Part shown: positions 21,641 to 31,481 of the stretch, piece by piece
Numbering within the stretch: the first letter of the stretch is position 1
Layout: every line of letters begins with the position of its first letter
Source of the DNA: Pseudaquidulcibacter sp041917055
Lineage (GTDB): Bacteria; Pseudomonadota; Alphaproteobacteria; Caulobacterales; Aquidulcibacteraceae
Assembly (NCBI GenBank): GCA_041917055.1
Contig: JAYRYJ010000002.1
Location: forward strand, 172,678-236,677
Reading direction: 5' to 3'
DNA length: 64,000 nt
Notes under the pieces: model-generated
Database searches by the model: none
The model's input: the letters and a program-made list of their open reading frames with translations, nothing else
Told to the model about the DNA's origin: nothing
Translations under genes and position numbers: made by a program

Positions 21641-23458
21641 ATGGCGAAAATTCAATGCCTTTCGCAAACCGCAATTAATCAAATCGCTGCCGGCGAAGTG
21701 ATTGAAAGACCGGCGTCTGCAGTCAAGGAATTGGTCGAAAATGCGTTGGACGCGGGCGCAACCAATATCAATATTTGGTGCGAAAATGGTGGCCTTTCGC
21801 GAATCTTAATCGAAGATGACGGCTGCGGGATTGCCAAAGACGAATTAGAAATTGCGATTTTACGCCACGCAACGTCAAAACTAAAGCCCGATATTGAAGG
21901 GCAAGTAGATTTAACCAATATCTCAAGCCTCGGCTTTCGTGGCGAGGCTTTGCCTTCAATCGGCGCAGTTGCTCGCCTGTCGATAATTTCCAAAACCCTT
22001 GAGCAAGAAATTGCCTATGAATTGATTATTGAGGGTTCAGAGCAAAAACCCATTAAGCCGGCCGCATGGTCCAATCTTACATCTGGCACGCGCATCGAAG
22101 TGCGTGATTTATTCTTTGCGACACCTGCGCGCTTAAAATTTATGAAATCGGAACGTGCCGAGGCAATGGCGATTTCAGATTCAATCAAACGCCTTGCTCT
22201 ATCGCGTCCTGATGTCAGTTTCAGCCTGTATTTTGATTCGAAATTGAATTTTCGCGCAATTGCCAATGGCGATTTGGGTTTGAACGCACAAATTTCGCGT
22301 GTCAAAACTATTCTTGGTAATGATATGGCACTTGATTGCGTGCCGATTGATGCCGAAAGGGCGGAAATTCGGCTTTATGGTTTGGCGTCAATACCAACGG
22401 CGTCACGTGCAGATTCGCGGTTTCAGTTTTTATTTGTAAATGGTCGCCCAGTAAAAGACCCGATGTTGAAGGGAGTAGCGCGCGCGGCATATATGGATGT
22501 TTTGGCAAAGGATCGTCACCCGGTTTTGGCGCTTTTTCTTGAAGTTCCTTCCGAATTTGTCGATGTGAATGTTCACCCCGCAAAGACCGAAGTGAGGTTT
22601 AAAGACCCAAGTCTGGTGCGCGGCATAATAATCGGCGCTTTGCGACATGCGATTGCCGCCATCGCCACGCAATCGTCAATAAGCCTAAGTTCGCAAACTA
22701 TCGGCGCATTGGGGAAATCATTGCATTCCAATCCAATGCCCTATCAGGGAAATTATTCCGGCGCGCCAAGAGTACAAGGCCCACAATTTTTTGAAGGCGG
22801 TTTTGCCGAAGTTTTCAAAGAGTTTGAAGCAGCACCCCAAATTCGCAATTTTGCACAGGCAGAAGACGAAACAATAGATTACCCAATGGGTGCCGCAATC
22901 GCACAGATTCATAATTGCTATATTGTGTCGCAAACCAAGGACGGAATAGCAATTATTGACCAACACGCTGCCCATGAAAGACTGGTTTTGGAGAAAATGA
23001 AAGCGGGCCTTGAAAGCAAAACCATGGCGCGCCAAATGCTTTTGGTTCCCGAAATCGTCGAATTGAATAATGATGATTGCGAAAATCTTTTAGGCCGCGC
23101 AACAGAATTTGAAGAATTGGGGCTGGTGATTGAAAGTTTCGGTAATGGCGCAATTTTGGTGCGCGAAACCCCTGCGATTTTGGGCAAAACCAATGCCAAA
23201 AACCTATTGCAAGATTTGGCTGATGAAATCGCGGGCTATGACCAAGCGACAAAATTGAAAAGCAAAATCGACGATGTTTTTTCCTCTATGGCGTGCCATG
23301 GTTCGGTGCGCAAAGGTCGTAAATTATCGATTGATGAGATGAATGCGCTTTTGCGCGATATGGAAAAAACACCACGCTCCGGACAATGCAACCACGGGCG
23401 TCCAACTTTTATTTCACTTTCTTTGAATGATATTGAGAAACTTTTTGGTAGAAAATGA
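21641..23458 (+). CDS. mutL: DNA mismatch repair protein MutL with endonuclease site
   Basis: Mismatch-repair coordinator of 605 residues. The GHKL ATPase domain shows AAGEVIERPASAVKELVENA, GFRGEALPSI and LFFATPARLKF. The C-terminal dimerisation domain has the metal-binding endonuclease motif DQHAxxExxxxE beginning at Asp440, plus ACHGSVRKG and CNHGRPT, so this MutL should nick DNA itself, as expected where MutH is absent. No clear ribosome site precedes the ATG at 21641, because a palindromic repeat ends 2 bp upstream; translation may depend on that RNA structure. Confidence 0.97.
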   Translation: MAKIQCLSQTAINQIAAGEVIERPASAVKELVENALDAGATNINIWCENGGLSRILIEDDGCGIAKDELEIAILRHATSKLKPDIEGQVDLTNISSLGFRGEALPSIGAVARLSIISKTLEQEIAYELIIEGSEQKPIKPAAWSNLTSGTRIEVRDLFFATPARLKFMKSERAEAMAISDSIKRLALSRPDVSFSLYFDSKLNFRAIANGDLGLNAQISRVKTILGNDMALDCVPIDAERAEIRLYGLASIPTASRADSRFQFLFVNGRPVKDPMLKGVARAAYMDVLAKDRHPVLALFLEVPSEFVDVNVHPAKTEVRFKDPSLVRGIIIGALRHAIAAIATQSSISLSSQTIGALGKSLHSNPMPYQGNYSGAPRVQGPQFFEGGFAEVFKEFEAAPQIRNFAQAEDETIDYPMGAAIAQIHNCYIVSQTKDGIAIIDQHAAHERLVLEKMKAGLESKTMARQMLLVPEIVELNNDDCENLLGRATEFEELGLVIESFGNGAILVRETPAILGKTNAKNLLQDLADEIAGYDQATKLKSKIDDVFSSMACHGSVRKGRKLSIDEMNALLRDMEKTPRSGQCNHGRPTFISLSLNDIEKLFGRK

Positions 23459-23512
23459 TTTTGCCTTAAATTCGCCGAAAATTATGATAGATTGCATTTA
23501 TCAGGATTTACT

Positions 23513-23962
23513 ATGAACAAAATATTCGCAATTTTTGCTTTTGGTGCGTCATTATTGGCAACTAATTCGATGGCGCAAGACGCCAATTTCTTTGATTATA
23601 TTTGCGTCGTCAAAAAAGATATAGTCACCGGATTGCCAACCGATGGCAATAAAATCGCGCCTTATGAGGAAGAGTTTGAACGCCGAATCTCTTTCGATTT
23701 AGAAACTTTGGAATTTTTCGAATATGGCGATGTTGAATATTTGACATCGGCGAATGAGAATGAATTGGTGCTTTATCAAGACGAAATGATAATGCCCGAC
23801 AATCAGTCTAAAAATTTCACCACAATGGTTTGGAAAATAGACCGAAAAACCGGAAAGTCCGTCGAAGACACAGTATATTATGATTCAATTTCCGGCAACA
23901 AAATTACAGGCACAATTCACACCGAATCTGATTGCACACTTGCCCCCTTCACGGAATTTTAA
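23513..23962 (+). CDS. Hypothetical secreted protein
   Basis: 149-residue protein with a clear Sec signal peptide (MNKIFAIFAFGASLLATNSMAQ, cleavage after AQ). The mature part is acidic and beta-rich with cysteines near both ends (YICVVKK, SDCTLAPF), possibly one disulfide. No family recognised. I use the ATG at 23513, preceded by AGGA; an in-frame start 21 bp upstream lacks support. Lies between mutL and a MoeB/ThiF gene on the same strand with short gaps. Confidence 0.65.
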   Translation: MNKIFAIFAFGASLLATNSMAQDANFFDYICVVKKDIVTGLPTDGNKIAPYEEEFERRISFDLETLEFFEYGDVEYLTSANENELVLYQDEMIMPDNQSKNFTTMVWKIDRKTGKSVEDTVYYDSISGNKITGTIHTESDCTLAPFTEF

Positions 23963-23981
23963 AACCGTATAAAAGCAATGC

Positions 23982-24728
23982 ATGGATAAAAAAGCCGATA
24001 TAAAACGCCATGCGCGCCATATTCTATTAAAAGAGATTGGTGGACATGGGCAAAATCTGATTGCCAATTCACATATTGGCATTGTCGGCGCGGGCGGACT
24101 TGGCGCACCGGTTTTATTATATTTGGCGGCAGCGGGAATTGGTAGAATTACGCTGATTGACAATGATATTGTCGATATTTCAAATCTACAGCGGCAAGTT
24201 CTTTATAGAAGCGAAGATATTGGCAAACCAAAGGCCGAATGCGCGAAACTTTCCCTAAACGCGCTTGACCCCAATATCGAAATCATTGCCCATGATGCGC
24301 GTTTCACTGTCGATAATGCCGATTTATTGAATGATTGCGATATTATTATTGACGGTAGCGATAATTTTGAAACCCGCTTTCTTTTGAATAGAATTGCATT
24401 CGAAAAGCGAAAAATCCTCGTCTCAGGCGCTTTAGGCCGTTTTGACGGGCAGGTTTCAGCATTTGATTTTCGTGACGGCAATGGCCCATGTTATCAATGC
24501 CTCATTCCACAAAAGCCACAAATGGCGGAAAACTGTGATGTTCTGGGCGTCGTCGGCGCAATTTGCGGAATTATCGGTTCAATTATGGCGCTTGAAACCA
24601 TAAAAATCATTACAAATGCGGGGGATTCCCTGTTTGGGCGAATTCTGATATATGACGGTTTAAATGCAAGCTCCCGCACTTTAAAATTGCCCAAGGAAGA
24701 TAAATGCCCAATTTGTTCAAAATTTTGA
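23982..24728 (+). CDS. moeB: MoeB/ThiF/HesA-family adenylyltransferase
   Basis: 248-residue E1-like enzyme that adenylates the C-terminal glycine of a small ubiquitin-like sulfur carrier such as MoaD or ThiS. The nucleotide loop GAGGLGAPVLLYLAAAG, IDNDIVDISNLQRQ, the arginine-finger region and DGSDNFETRFLLN match the family; the zinc-binding CYQC and CPIC pairs are both present. Whether it serves molybdopterin or thiamin synthesis cannot be decided here, since no moaD, thiS or thiG is in the window. Its last 25 bp overlap the next gene. Confidence 0.88.
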   Translation: MDKKADIKRHARHILLKEIGGHGQNLIANSHIGIVGAGGLGAPVLLYLAAAGIGRITLIDNDIVDISNLQRQVLYRSEDIGKPKAECAKLSLNALDPNIEIIAHDARFTVDNADLLNDCDIIIDGSDNFETRFLLNRIAFEKRKILVSGALGRFDGQVSAFDFRDGNGPCYQCLIPQKPQMAENCDVLGVVGAICGIIGSIMALETIKIITNAGDSLFGRILIYDGLNASSRTLKLPKEDKCPICSKF

Positions 24729-25225
24729 TTGTCGCAAGCCTATTCGCAACGCCAGCTTTGGCGCAAACAAACAATGTTTGCACCTTGCTTGCCAATCATC
24801 CGTCTTGGAAAACATCTTTGCAAGATGCGCACGAAAAATGGGGGATTGGCAAAGGTGCTATATTGTCGGTTATTGATCAAGAAAGCCGATTTAAGGCCAA
24901 TGCCTCAAATGGTATTTATAAAGGTTTTTCCCAAGCAAGCCCACAGACATGGAATTGGTTTTTGAAATCGGCAAAAATGGGTTCAAGAACCCGTGCCGAT
25001 TTTGACGCTTCTGCACATTTTGTCGGCTGGCATTTCAAAACTATGTCCAAACGCCTTGGCATACCTATGAGCAATGTCAAAAACCAATATCTCGCCTATA
25101 AATTAGGTGAAGGCGGTTATAGAAAAGGCGGCGGTAAAAGCGCCCATTCAATTTCCGCCAAAGTCGCTAATCGCGCGGCAATGTTCGAAAACCAATTAGA
25201 AAAATGTCCTATTAAGGATGAATAA
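24704..25225 (+). CDS. Secreted lytic-transglycosylase-like (SLT-fold) protein
   Basis: 173-residue protein with a signal peptide ending at PALAQ. The mature part resembles the SLT/lysozyme fold: ILSVIDQESRFKANA carries the catalytic glutamate (E of QESRF), followed by YKGFSQASPQTWNWF and a late YLAYKLGEGGY. It probably cleaves peptidoglycan glycan strands in the periplasm. Shorter than housekeeping Slt/MltC proteins and without an extra domain. Starts inside the end of the moeB-like gene, suggesting coupled translation. Confidence 0.75.
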   Translation: MPNLFKILIVASLFATPALAQTNNVCTLLANHPSWKTSLQDAHEKWGIGKGAILSVIDQESRFKANASNGIYKGFSQASPQTWNWFLKSAKMGSRTRADFDASAHFVGWHFKTMSKRLGIPMSNVKNQYLAYKLGEGGYRKGGGKSAHSISAKVANRAAMFENQLEKCPIKDE

Positions 25226-25621
25226 TCAGGCGAGTAAAAAATTCCCGTGTAATTTCGCAATTGGTTTATTTTCATCGTCTTGAAACGCGAACGCCTCAAC
25301 ATTCGCGACTCGGCGACCCAATTTGAAAATATTTGCTTTGGCAAAAAGAATTTGCGGTCTGCCGGAACGCAAATAATCGATTGAGACATTTACGGTTTTC
25401 GGGCGTTTTTCTAAGCCCGCCTCAATCATTAATTGACCGATTGCCACCAATTCCATACTCGCGGCAATCACACCGCCATGAAGCGCCGGAATCATTGGGT
25501 TTCCGACCAAATCCTGTTTGAATGGCAATCGGGCAATGGCGCGCCCATCGATAATTTCAAACTCAATACCCAAATGGTTCAAATATGGGTTTGATTGCAA
25601 TAATGCATCGATACGCAACAT
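25226..25621 (-). CDS. PaaI-type hotdog thioesterase (second of pair)
   Basis: 131-residue hotdog-fold protein of the PaaI thioesterase family. HGGVIAASMELVAIGQLMIEA is the central helix with the usual HGG active-site start, and VNVSIDYLRSGR is the conserved following strand. Probably hydrolyses an acyl-CoA, substrate unknown. Its ATG overlaps the final base of the upstream hotdog gene, and both probably form one operon as a heteromeric or paired enzyme. Confidence 0.85.
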   Translation of the reverse strand: MLRIDALLQSNPYLNHLGIEFEIIDGRAIARLPFKQDLVGNPMIPALHGGVIAASMELVAIGQLMIEAGLEKRPKTVNVSIDYLRSGRPQILFAKANIFKLGRRVANVEAFAFQDDENKPIAKLHGNFLLA

Positions 25622-26103
25622 TATTTGCCTCCCATTGGTATGTCAGAATTAATCATAAAACAGGCTTGAGCGGCGCAAATAATATCCTCATCGCATTGCG
25701 AATCATAGGCAAAGGCGCGGACAAAGGCGATTGAATTGGTAACACGGTAACAATGCGCCTCGGCGCGAATATCATTTCCCTTGCGTGCCTTGCGCATATA
25801 ATCGACACGCAAATCAAGGGTCGCGAGCGTGATGGGCTTATCCATCGCCGCCATGCATGCCGTGCCACAAGTTTGGTCGATCAGGGTCAAAACCGCACCT
25901 GAGGACATAATTCCACTTTCAGCATCGCCAAGCAGGCTTTCTTGATACGGCAAAATGCAGGTCGCGCGAGCCAATGAAATTTCGGTGAAACGCGCGCCCA
26001 TTGCCTTTGATTGCGGCATCATCTCGCTCACAAAAGCGGGGTTTTGTGCCATGAATTGCCAAGGTGCATCATTACTCATTAAGCTGTAATACCCAATTTT
26101 CAC
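25621..26103 (-). CDS. PaaI-type hotdog thioesterase (first of pair)
   Basis: 160-residue hotdog-fold protein. The helix SSGAVLTLIDQTCGTACMAAM and strand TLATLDLRVDYMRKA match the PaaI family, with SSG in place of HGG and an Asp at the usual catalytic helix position. GGTG precedes the ATG at 26103; MSNDAPW at 26079 is an alternative start. It is followed without a gap by a second hotdog gene, a pairing found in several alphaproteobacteria. Confidence 0.82.
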   Translation of the reverse strand: MKIGYYSLMSNDAPWQFMAQNPAFVSEMMPQSKAMGARFTEISLARATCILPYQESLLGDAESGIMSSGAVLTLIDQTCGTACMAAMDKPITLATLDLRVDYMRKARKGNDIRAEAHCYRVTNSIAFVRAFAYDSQCDEDIICAAQACFMINSDIPMGGK

Positions 26104-26196
26104 CGCACTTCAAGATAACGTAACGGCATTAAACATGGGACAAAACGCACCCTTTCATGGGGCATTTCCGCGCATTAACACAAGAAACCCATTTAA

Positions 26197-27465
26197 TCAG
26201 ACAACCGGAATACCTTGCAATAATTTTGGCAGATCGCCGATTGCGCCGCCTGCGTGATGGGTGAAAAACTTTCGCGCCGGCGCAATTTTATCGACAATTC
26301 CCAAACCCAAATTACGAATAATTCGCAATGGCGTAAAATCATTTGAAAAAAGCCGCACAAATGCATCACATGCAATCGCCACGATCATTGTATCGGTACG
26401 CCGCCACTGGGCATATCTTTCAAGGGTTATTTCATCACCAATATCAAGACCCAAATGATACGCCTCTATCAAGACTTCCGCCAATGCTGCGACGTCTTTG
26501 AGGCCAAGATTAAACCCCTGCCCCGCAACGGGGTGAATGCCATGCGCAGCATCGCCACAAAGCACGATGCGCTTTTTGAACCAATCAGAAGCCAATTCCA
26601 AGGTCAAAGGATAAGTGAAAACCGGCGCGACCGTTTCAACCTTACCCAAAACATCACCAAAGCGCTTTTGAATTTCAGTTTCAAAATCGGTTTTGGAAAG
26701 TGCGGCAATTGCTTTGGCTTTTTCCGGCGGTTCGGACCAGACAATTGAAGCGCGATTTTCGGTCAAGGGCAGAATGGCATACGGGCCGGATGGCAAAAAA
26801 TATTCATAAGCCAGATTATTATGCGGTTTTTCAAGCGATACTGTCGTGACAATTCCGGTTTGATTATAGCCGAATTTATAGGTCTTTATCCCAGCTTTTT
26901 TGCGCACAATCGAACCGCGACCATCAGCACCAACCAAAAGACGTGAACGCAAAACCTGGCCTTTTTCGGTTTCAACCTCAATGAACGCGCCTTTTTCTTC
27001 GAAATTGACCAAACTATCGGGCGCAATGCGCACAATATTGGTTTTGTCTTTGGCGGTTTTATCGAGTGCTAATCTAGTATGGCGATTTTCGACCATATAG
27101 CCCAACGGCTCATCGGTATCGCCCAATTCGTTTTTGTCGAAATGCAAAGTCAGGCCGATTGCGCCGCCGTGTTTTGCGCCATCACTAACCCGCCCGTCAC
27201 ATACTAGGATTTCGTCAATCGTTCCTAAATCTTGGATATTATCTTTGACCCCAAGGACATCAAGCATTCGCATTGCCGCAAAGGCAATTGCCGAAGAACG
27301 CCCATCATATTTCTCATCAAGCATAGCAGTTGGCGAAAGCCTATCGATCACCGCAATTTTCATTCCGCCTTTTTCAAGTGCCAATGCCAAAGACAGACCA
27401 ACAAGCCCGCCGCCCGCAATAATTACGTCATAAATTTCCGAAGATTCAAAATTCGCTTTTGCCAT
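26197..27465 (-). CDS. ubiH: UbiH/UbiF-family FAD-dependent ubiquinone hydroxylase
   Basis: 422-residue flavin monooxygenase that hydroxylates the ubiquinone ring. The FAD GXGXXG (IIAGGGLVGLSLALALEKGG), the DG motif (GADGRGSIVRKKAG) and the GD motif (LCGDAAHGIHPVAGQGFNLGLKDV) are all intact, as in UbiH, UbiF, UbiI and UbiL. Which ring position it acts on cannot be read from sequence, so the symbol is a family label. Divergent from ftsK. Confidence 0.9.
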   Translation of the reverse strand: MAKANFESSEIYDVIIAGGGLVGLSLALALEKGGMKIAVIDRLSPTAMLDEKYDGRSSAIAFAAMRMLDVLGVKDNIQDLGTIDEILVCDGRVSDGAKHGGAIGLTLHFDKNELGDTDEPLGYMVENRHTRLALDKTAKDKTNIVRIAPDSLVNFEEKGAFIEVETEKGQVLRSRLLVGADGRGSIVRKKAGIKTYKFGYNQTGIVTTVSLEKPHNNLAYEYFLPSGPYAILPLTENRASIVWSEPPEKAKAIAALSKTDFETEIQKRFGDVLGKVETVAPVFTYPLTLELASDWFKKRIVLCGDAAHGIHPVAGQGFNLGLKDVAALAEVLIEAYHLGLDIGDEITLERYAQWRRTDTMIVAIACDAFVRLFSNDFTPLRIIRNLGLGIVDKIAPARKFFTHHAGGAIGDLPKLLQGIPVV

Positions 27466-27586
27466 AATTCCTAATACAATTATCGCAGGCTTTTGCCAAT
27501 AAAATCACGCAATTTTAACCCCATATAAACCCTAGAGTGGCTTAAAGAAGATTGTTAAGAATCTATTATCCATAATTGGTGAGAAA

Positions 27587-29923
27587 ATGCGCGCACCCAC
27601 AATGCAAGAAAATTCACATGGCTTTGGCAATCGCCTTAATTGGCGACAAAGAATAATGCGCGATATTGGCCTTGGGCTTTTGGCTTTTTTCGGGCTTTTC
27701 CTATTAATCGCCAATATTACCCATAATTCAAATGACCCAAGTCTTAATGTGGCAACTTCGGCAAAAGTGACAAATATTTTCGGTAAAAGCGGCGCGACTT
27801 TTTCAGATTTTATGCTGCAATCATTTGGTTTGGGCGCTTATTTTATTTGTTTATTTTTGATTGGTGCGGCCGTTTTTTCATTGGCGCGTGGCCCGTTTCG
27901 CATATTGAATGGCAAAAGAAGATTCTGGCTTGGGATATTGGCTTCACTTTTGGCGTGCGGATTTTTAGCGAGCCTTCCGCAAAGCGCGAAATGGCCATTT
28001 TCGGCAGGGTTTGGCGGTGTTGTCGGCGATATTTTTATAGGTTTTGCCACCTTTATGTTCGCCCATGCTCTATGGGCGAAAGTGATTTTCGCGATTGTCA
28101 CCTTTGTCGGATTTTTCGTCAGCCTTTATTTCGTATTTAATCTAAGATTCAATGATATTGAAAGCGCATTGGATGAAGCGGGATATTATTGGGCAGGGTT
28201 TAGAGTTTGGCTCGACGGCCTAACAAAACCAAAGCAGCCGATAAAAGTCGGGCCAAAAGTTCACCAAAGGGAAATTCAGCCGGAAATTCCGACACCTGTC
28301 CCGCCAAAACCACAAAAGCCAATAAATATCGCAATTGATGTCCCAAAAAAGACCAAAGCAAATGCGAAAACTGACGTAAGTGAATATCAACCGACTTTGC
28401 CATGGGAAGAAAAAAGCGGGTTTGAATTGCCGCGCATCGAATTATTAAAAAAGCCACCTGCGCGCAATTTGCAGCATGATGAATCGGCTCTAAGATTAAA
28501 TGCGCAATTATTGATGACCGTTTTAAACCAATTCAAAGTCCAAGGTGAAATTATCAATATCCGCCCCGGCCCCGTCGTAACGCTTTATGAATTAGAGCCT
28601 GAAGCCGGGATAAAATCATCACGCGTTATTGGCCTTGCCGATGATATCGCACGCTCAATGTCGGCGATTTCGTGCCGCGTTGCAGTGGTTAAGGGCCGCA
28701 ATGCCATTGGTATCGAATTGCCGAATATGCGCCGTGAATCTGTCTATTTGCGCTCTTTAATCGGTGCGCGCGAATTTGAAAGCCCGTCATGGCAATTGCC
28801 GATTGCTTTGGGCGAAACTATTGGTGGCGAACCGACAATTACCGATCTTGCAAAAATGCCGCATTTATTGATTGCGGGGACAACGGGTTCGGGCAAATCG
28901 GTTGGCATAAATGCCATGATTTTGTCATTGCTCTATCGCCTAACGCCTGATCAATGCCGCTTTATTATGATTGACCCAAAAATGTTGGAATTATCGATTT
29001 ATGACGATATTCCGCATCTTTTATCGCCCGTAGTTACTGACCCGAAAAAAGCGGTTTCCGCTTTGAAATGGACGGTGCGGGAAATGGAAAACCGCTATAA
29101 ATTAATGTCGCGCATCGGGGTTCGTAATATTGCGGGCTATAATGAGCGTGCCAAAGAAGCTCAAAGAAAAGGTGAAACCCTCGAAATCACTGAAAAAACC
29201 GGTTGGAATCGTGAAACCGGCGAGCCGATTTTGGAAACCCGCCAAATCGAACTTAAACCAATGCCATTCATTGTCGTTGTAATCGACGAAATGGCGGATT
29301 TAATGTTGGTCGCCGGCAAAGAAATTGAAGGCGCAGTGCAAAGATTGGCACAAATGGCGCGGGCGGCGGGCATTCATTTAATTATGGCAACCCAAAGACC
29401 ATCGGTCGACGTGATTACCGGCACAATCAAGGCCAATTTCCCGACACGCATTTCTTATTCCGTAACTTCAAAAATCGATAGCCGCACAATTTTGGGCGAA
29501 GGCGGCGCAGAACAGCTTTTGGGGCAAGGGGATTTATTATTTATGGCCAATGGCGGTCGCATAAGCCGCCTTCATGGGCCATTTGTTTCTGATGATGAAG
29601 TTCGCCATATTGTTGACGCATTAAAACGCCAAGGCAGACCGCAATATTTCGAAGATATCACCGCAAACCTTGATGAAGAGGATGATGACACCAATATGAA
29701 TGGTGCATTCTCATCTGGTTCAGGCGATGAGTTGTTTGATAAAGCGGTGGATATTGTCGCAAGAACGCGCAAAGTCTCGACATCATTTTTGCAGCGCCAG
29801 CTTAAATTAGGCTATAATCGCGCAGCGGATTTGGTGGACAGAATGGAACGTGAAGGCATGATATCTGCGCCAGATCATGTAGGAAGACGCCAAGTCCTTC
29901 TGCCGGATCATCAGGAGTATTAG
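27587..29923 (+). CDS. ftsK: DNA translocase FtsK
   Basis: 778-residue cell-division DNA pump that clears the septum and activates XerCD. The N-terminal part has about four membrane helices (residues 25-185), then a short proline/lysine-rich linker (about 215-270) and the motor: alpha domain to about 400, RecA-like beta domain with Walker A GTTGSGKSVGIN near residue 434 and Walker B VVVIDEMADLM, and the C-terminal gamma winged helix (DELFDKAVDIVA to HVGRRQVLL) that reads KOPS. A complete protein; linker is short compared with E. coli. Followed closely by lolA. Confidence 0.97.
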   Translation: MRAPTMQENSHGFGNRLNWRQRIMRDIGLGLLAFFGLFLLIANITHNSNDPSLNVATSAKVTNIFGKSGATFSDFMLQSFGLGAYFICLFLIGAAVFSLARGPFRILNGKRRFWLGILASLLACGFLASLPQSAKWPFSAGFGGVVGDIFIGFATFMFAHALWAKVIFAIVTFVGFFVSLYFVFNLRFNDIESALDEAGYYWAGFRVWLDGLTKPKQPIKVGPKVHQREIQPEIPTPVPPKPQKPINIAIDVPKKTKANAKTDVSEYQPTLPWEEKSGFELPRIELLKKPPARNLQHDESALRLNAQLLMTVLNQFKVQGEIINIRPGPVVTLYELEPEAGIKSSRVIGLADDIARSMSAISCRVAVVKGRNAIGIELPNMRRESVYLRSLIGAREFESPSWQLPIALGETIGGEPTITDLAKMPHLLIAGTTGSGKSVGINAMILSLLYRLTPDQCRFIMIDPKMLELSIYDDIPHLLSPVVTDPKKAVSALKWTVREMENRYKLMSRIGVRNIAGYNERAKEAQRKGETLEITEKTGWNRETGEPILETRQIELKPMPFIVVVIDEMADLMLVAGKEIEGAVQRLAQMARAAGIHLIMATQRPSVDVITGTIKANFPTRISYSVTSKIDSRTILGEGGAEQLLGQGDLLFMANGGRISRLHGPFVSDDEVRHIVDALKRQGRPQYFEDITANLDEEDDDTNMNGAFSSGSGDELFDKAVDIVARTRKVSTSFLQRQLKLGYNRAADLVDRMEREGMISAPDHVGRRQVLLPDHQEY

Positions 29924-29930
29924 GGTCAAA

Positions 29931-30584
29931 ATGAAAAAGCAAATTTTAATCGGTGCGGCTTTCGCAGTTTTTAGCGCGGCAGCAATTGGTCTTGTAACCA
30001 GTAATTTGGTTCAGGCGCAATCTTTGGCAGGCAATGATAGGCAAACGGCAATTTTAAATGCCAATAAAGCCATTAATGCCCTTGATAAAATCGAAGGCAA
30101 TTTTGTGCAAACCAATCCGAACAAAAGCAAATATTCCGGTCGTTTTTGGCTTGATAGGCCGGGAAGAATGCGTTTTGAATATAGCGCGCCCGTCACCACC
30201 TTGATGGTCGCCAATGATTCGACAATTGCGATAACAGACGCAAAACTATTGTCGGTCGATAAATATCCATTGCGTCAAAGCCCATTATATTTCCTTTTGA
30301 AATCAAATGTCGATTTGGGCAAAGAGGTTAAAGTCACCGCCGTTAATCGCAATGGCAGCAATACTGAAATCGCCATGCGCGATGCGCGTAATGAGGCTCA
30401 AGGCGAATTGACCTTGGTATTTGATGCAAAAAACACTTTGCTTGGTTGGCGTGTAATTGATGGACGCAAACAATTGACCATGGTCACTTTGTCAAATGTG
30501 AAAAAATCCGGCAATCTTGACGCCAAACTTTTTGCAATTCCAAAATCAAAAGTGGTCAAGCCTTTGACCAAAGGCGGGAAATAA
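29931..30584 (+). CDS. lolA: LolA-like periplasmic lipoprotein carrier
   Basis: 217-residue periplasmic chaperone expected to carry lipoproteins from LolCDE to the outer membrane. Signal peptide ends near LVQAQS. The LolA core is visible: NALDKIEGNFVQTNP, YSGRFWLDRPGRMRFEYSAP, and GWRVIDGRKQLTMVTLSNV. It starts 7 bp after ftsK, an arrangement that recurs in alphaproteobacteria. Its stop abuts the tail of a convergent DMT transporter gene. Confidence 0.9.
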   Translation: MKKQILIGAAFAVFSAAAIGLVTSNLVQAQSLAGNDRQTAILNANKAINALDKIEGNFVQTNPNKSKYSGRFWLDRPGRMRFEYSAPVTTLMVANDSTIAITDAKLLSVDKYPLRQSPLYFLLKSNVDLGKEVKVTAVNRNGSNTEIAMRDARNEAQGELTLVFDAKNTLLGWRVIDGRKQLTMVTLSNVKKSGNLDAKLFAIPKSKVVKPLTKGGK

Positions 30585-31481
30585 TTATTGCAAATGATTG
30601 GTTTCGGTCTTTACCGCACCGATTTTGGCTTCACGCAGCGTGATATAAAGGGTTGAGCCTATTATTACGGCGGCACCAATAAGGGTTTTGGTATTTGGCA
30701 ATTCGCTGAATACCAAAAAGCCCGCCAAAACGCTTAGTGGTAAGCGTGCGTAATCAATAATTCCCATCAGGCTTGCATCACCCACGGACAAGGCGCGCAC
30801 ATAAAATATTTGCGCGCCAACGCCACAAAAGCCCATAAGCAATAATATAAGCATTTGTGGTATTGACGGCACGACACCGCCAAAAAACAAAAATGGCAGA
30901 CCAACCAATGTTGTAAAAATATTGGCATAAACCACCAAAGTCGTCGGATTATGATCTTTAGTCAATTCCTTTATCAATATGATTGATAAAGCATATAAAA
31001 GCGCTGCCATTATTGCGCTGAAACTCGCGAAATTCATCATTGCGCCATCCGCCTGTGTCATTATCAGAACGCCCACAAAGCCGATTAAAACCGCACTCCA
31101 ACGGCGCCACCTTACCGCCTCTCGTAAAATTAAAGCTGCTAAGACCGTTATGAAAAGGGTGCGTGAAAAACTTATGGCTTGCGCCTGCGCAATCGGAAGG
31201 TTTGCAAAAGCATAGAAGGAAGCGAAAAATGCGGCAGTTGAAGTTGAAACCCTTATCAAAAAACGAAAGGGGCGTTTTATTTGCCACATTTCCAAAGGTT
31301 TCCCGATAATCATTGGCAAAGTGGCTATTAAGCCCGCGATCGAACGCCAAAAAATCATATTCGGTACACTTGTGTCGCGCCCTAAAAACCGCACCAATAC
31401 GGTCATAGCGACAAAACAAACCGCTGATATTAAAGTATATACAACGCCTTGCATATTTGGGGATAATCGTTTGAAATTCAC
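30585..31481 (-). CDS. EamA/DMT-superfamily transporter
   Basis: 298-residue inner-membrane transporter with ten hydrophobic segments in two EamA repeats (about 10-140 and 150-285), as in RhaT/RarD-type and S-adenosylmethionine-carrier-like DMT proteins. Conserved text includes FWRSIAGLIATLP at the end of helix 2 and AISFSRTLFITVLAALILRE in helix 4. Direction and substrate not determined. ATGA overlap with the upstream quinone oxidoreductase suggests an operon. Confidence 0.88.
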   Translation of the reverse strand: MNFKRLSPNMQGVVYTLISAVCFVAMTVLVRFLGRDTSVPNMIFWRSIAGLIATLPMIIGKPLEMWQIKRPFRFLIRVSTSTAAFFASFYAFANLPIAQAQAISFSRTLFITVLAALILREAVRWRRWSAVLIGFVGVLIMTQADGAMMNFASFSAIMAALLYALSIILIKELTKDHNPTTLVVYANIFTTLVGLPFLFFGGVVPSIPQMLILLLMGFCGVGAQIFYVRALSVGDASLMGIIDYARLPLSVLAGFLVFSELPNTKTLIGAAVIIGSTLYITLREAKIGAVKTETNHLQ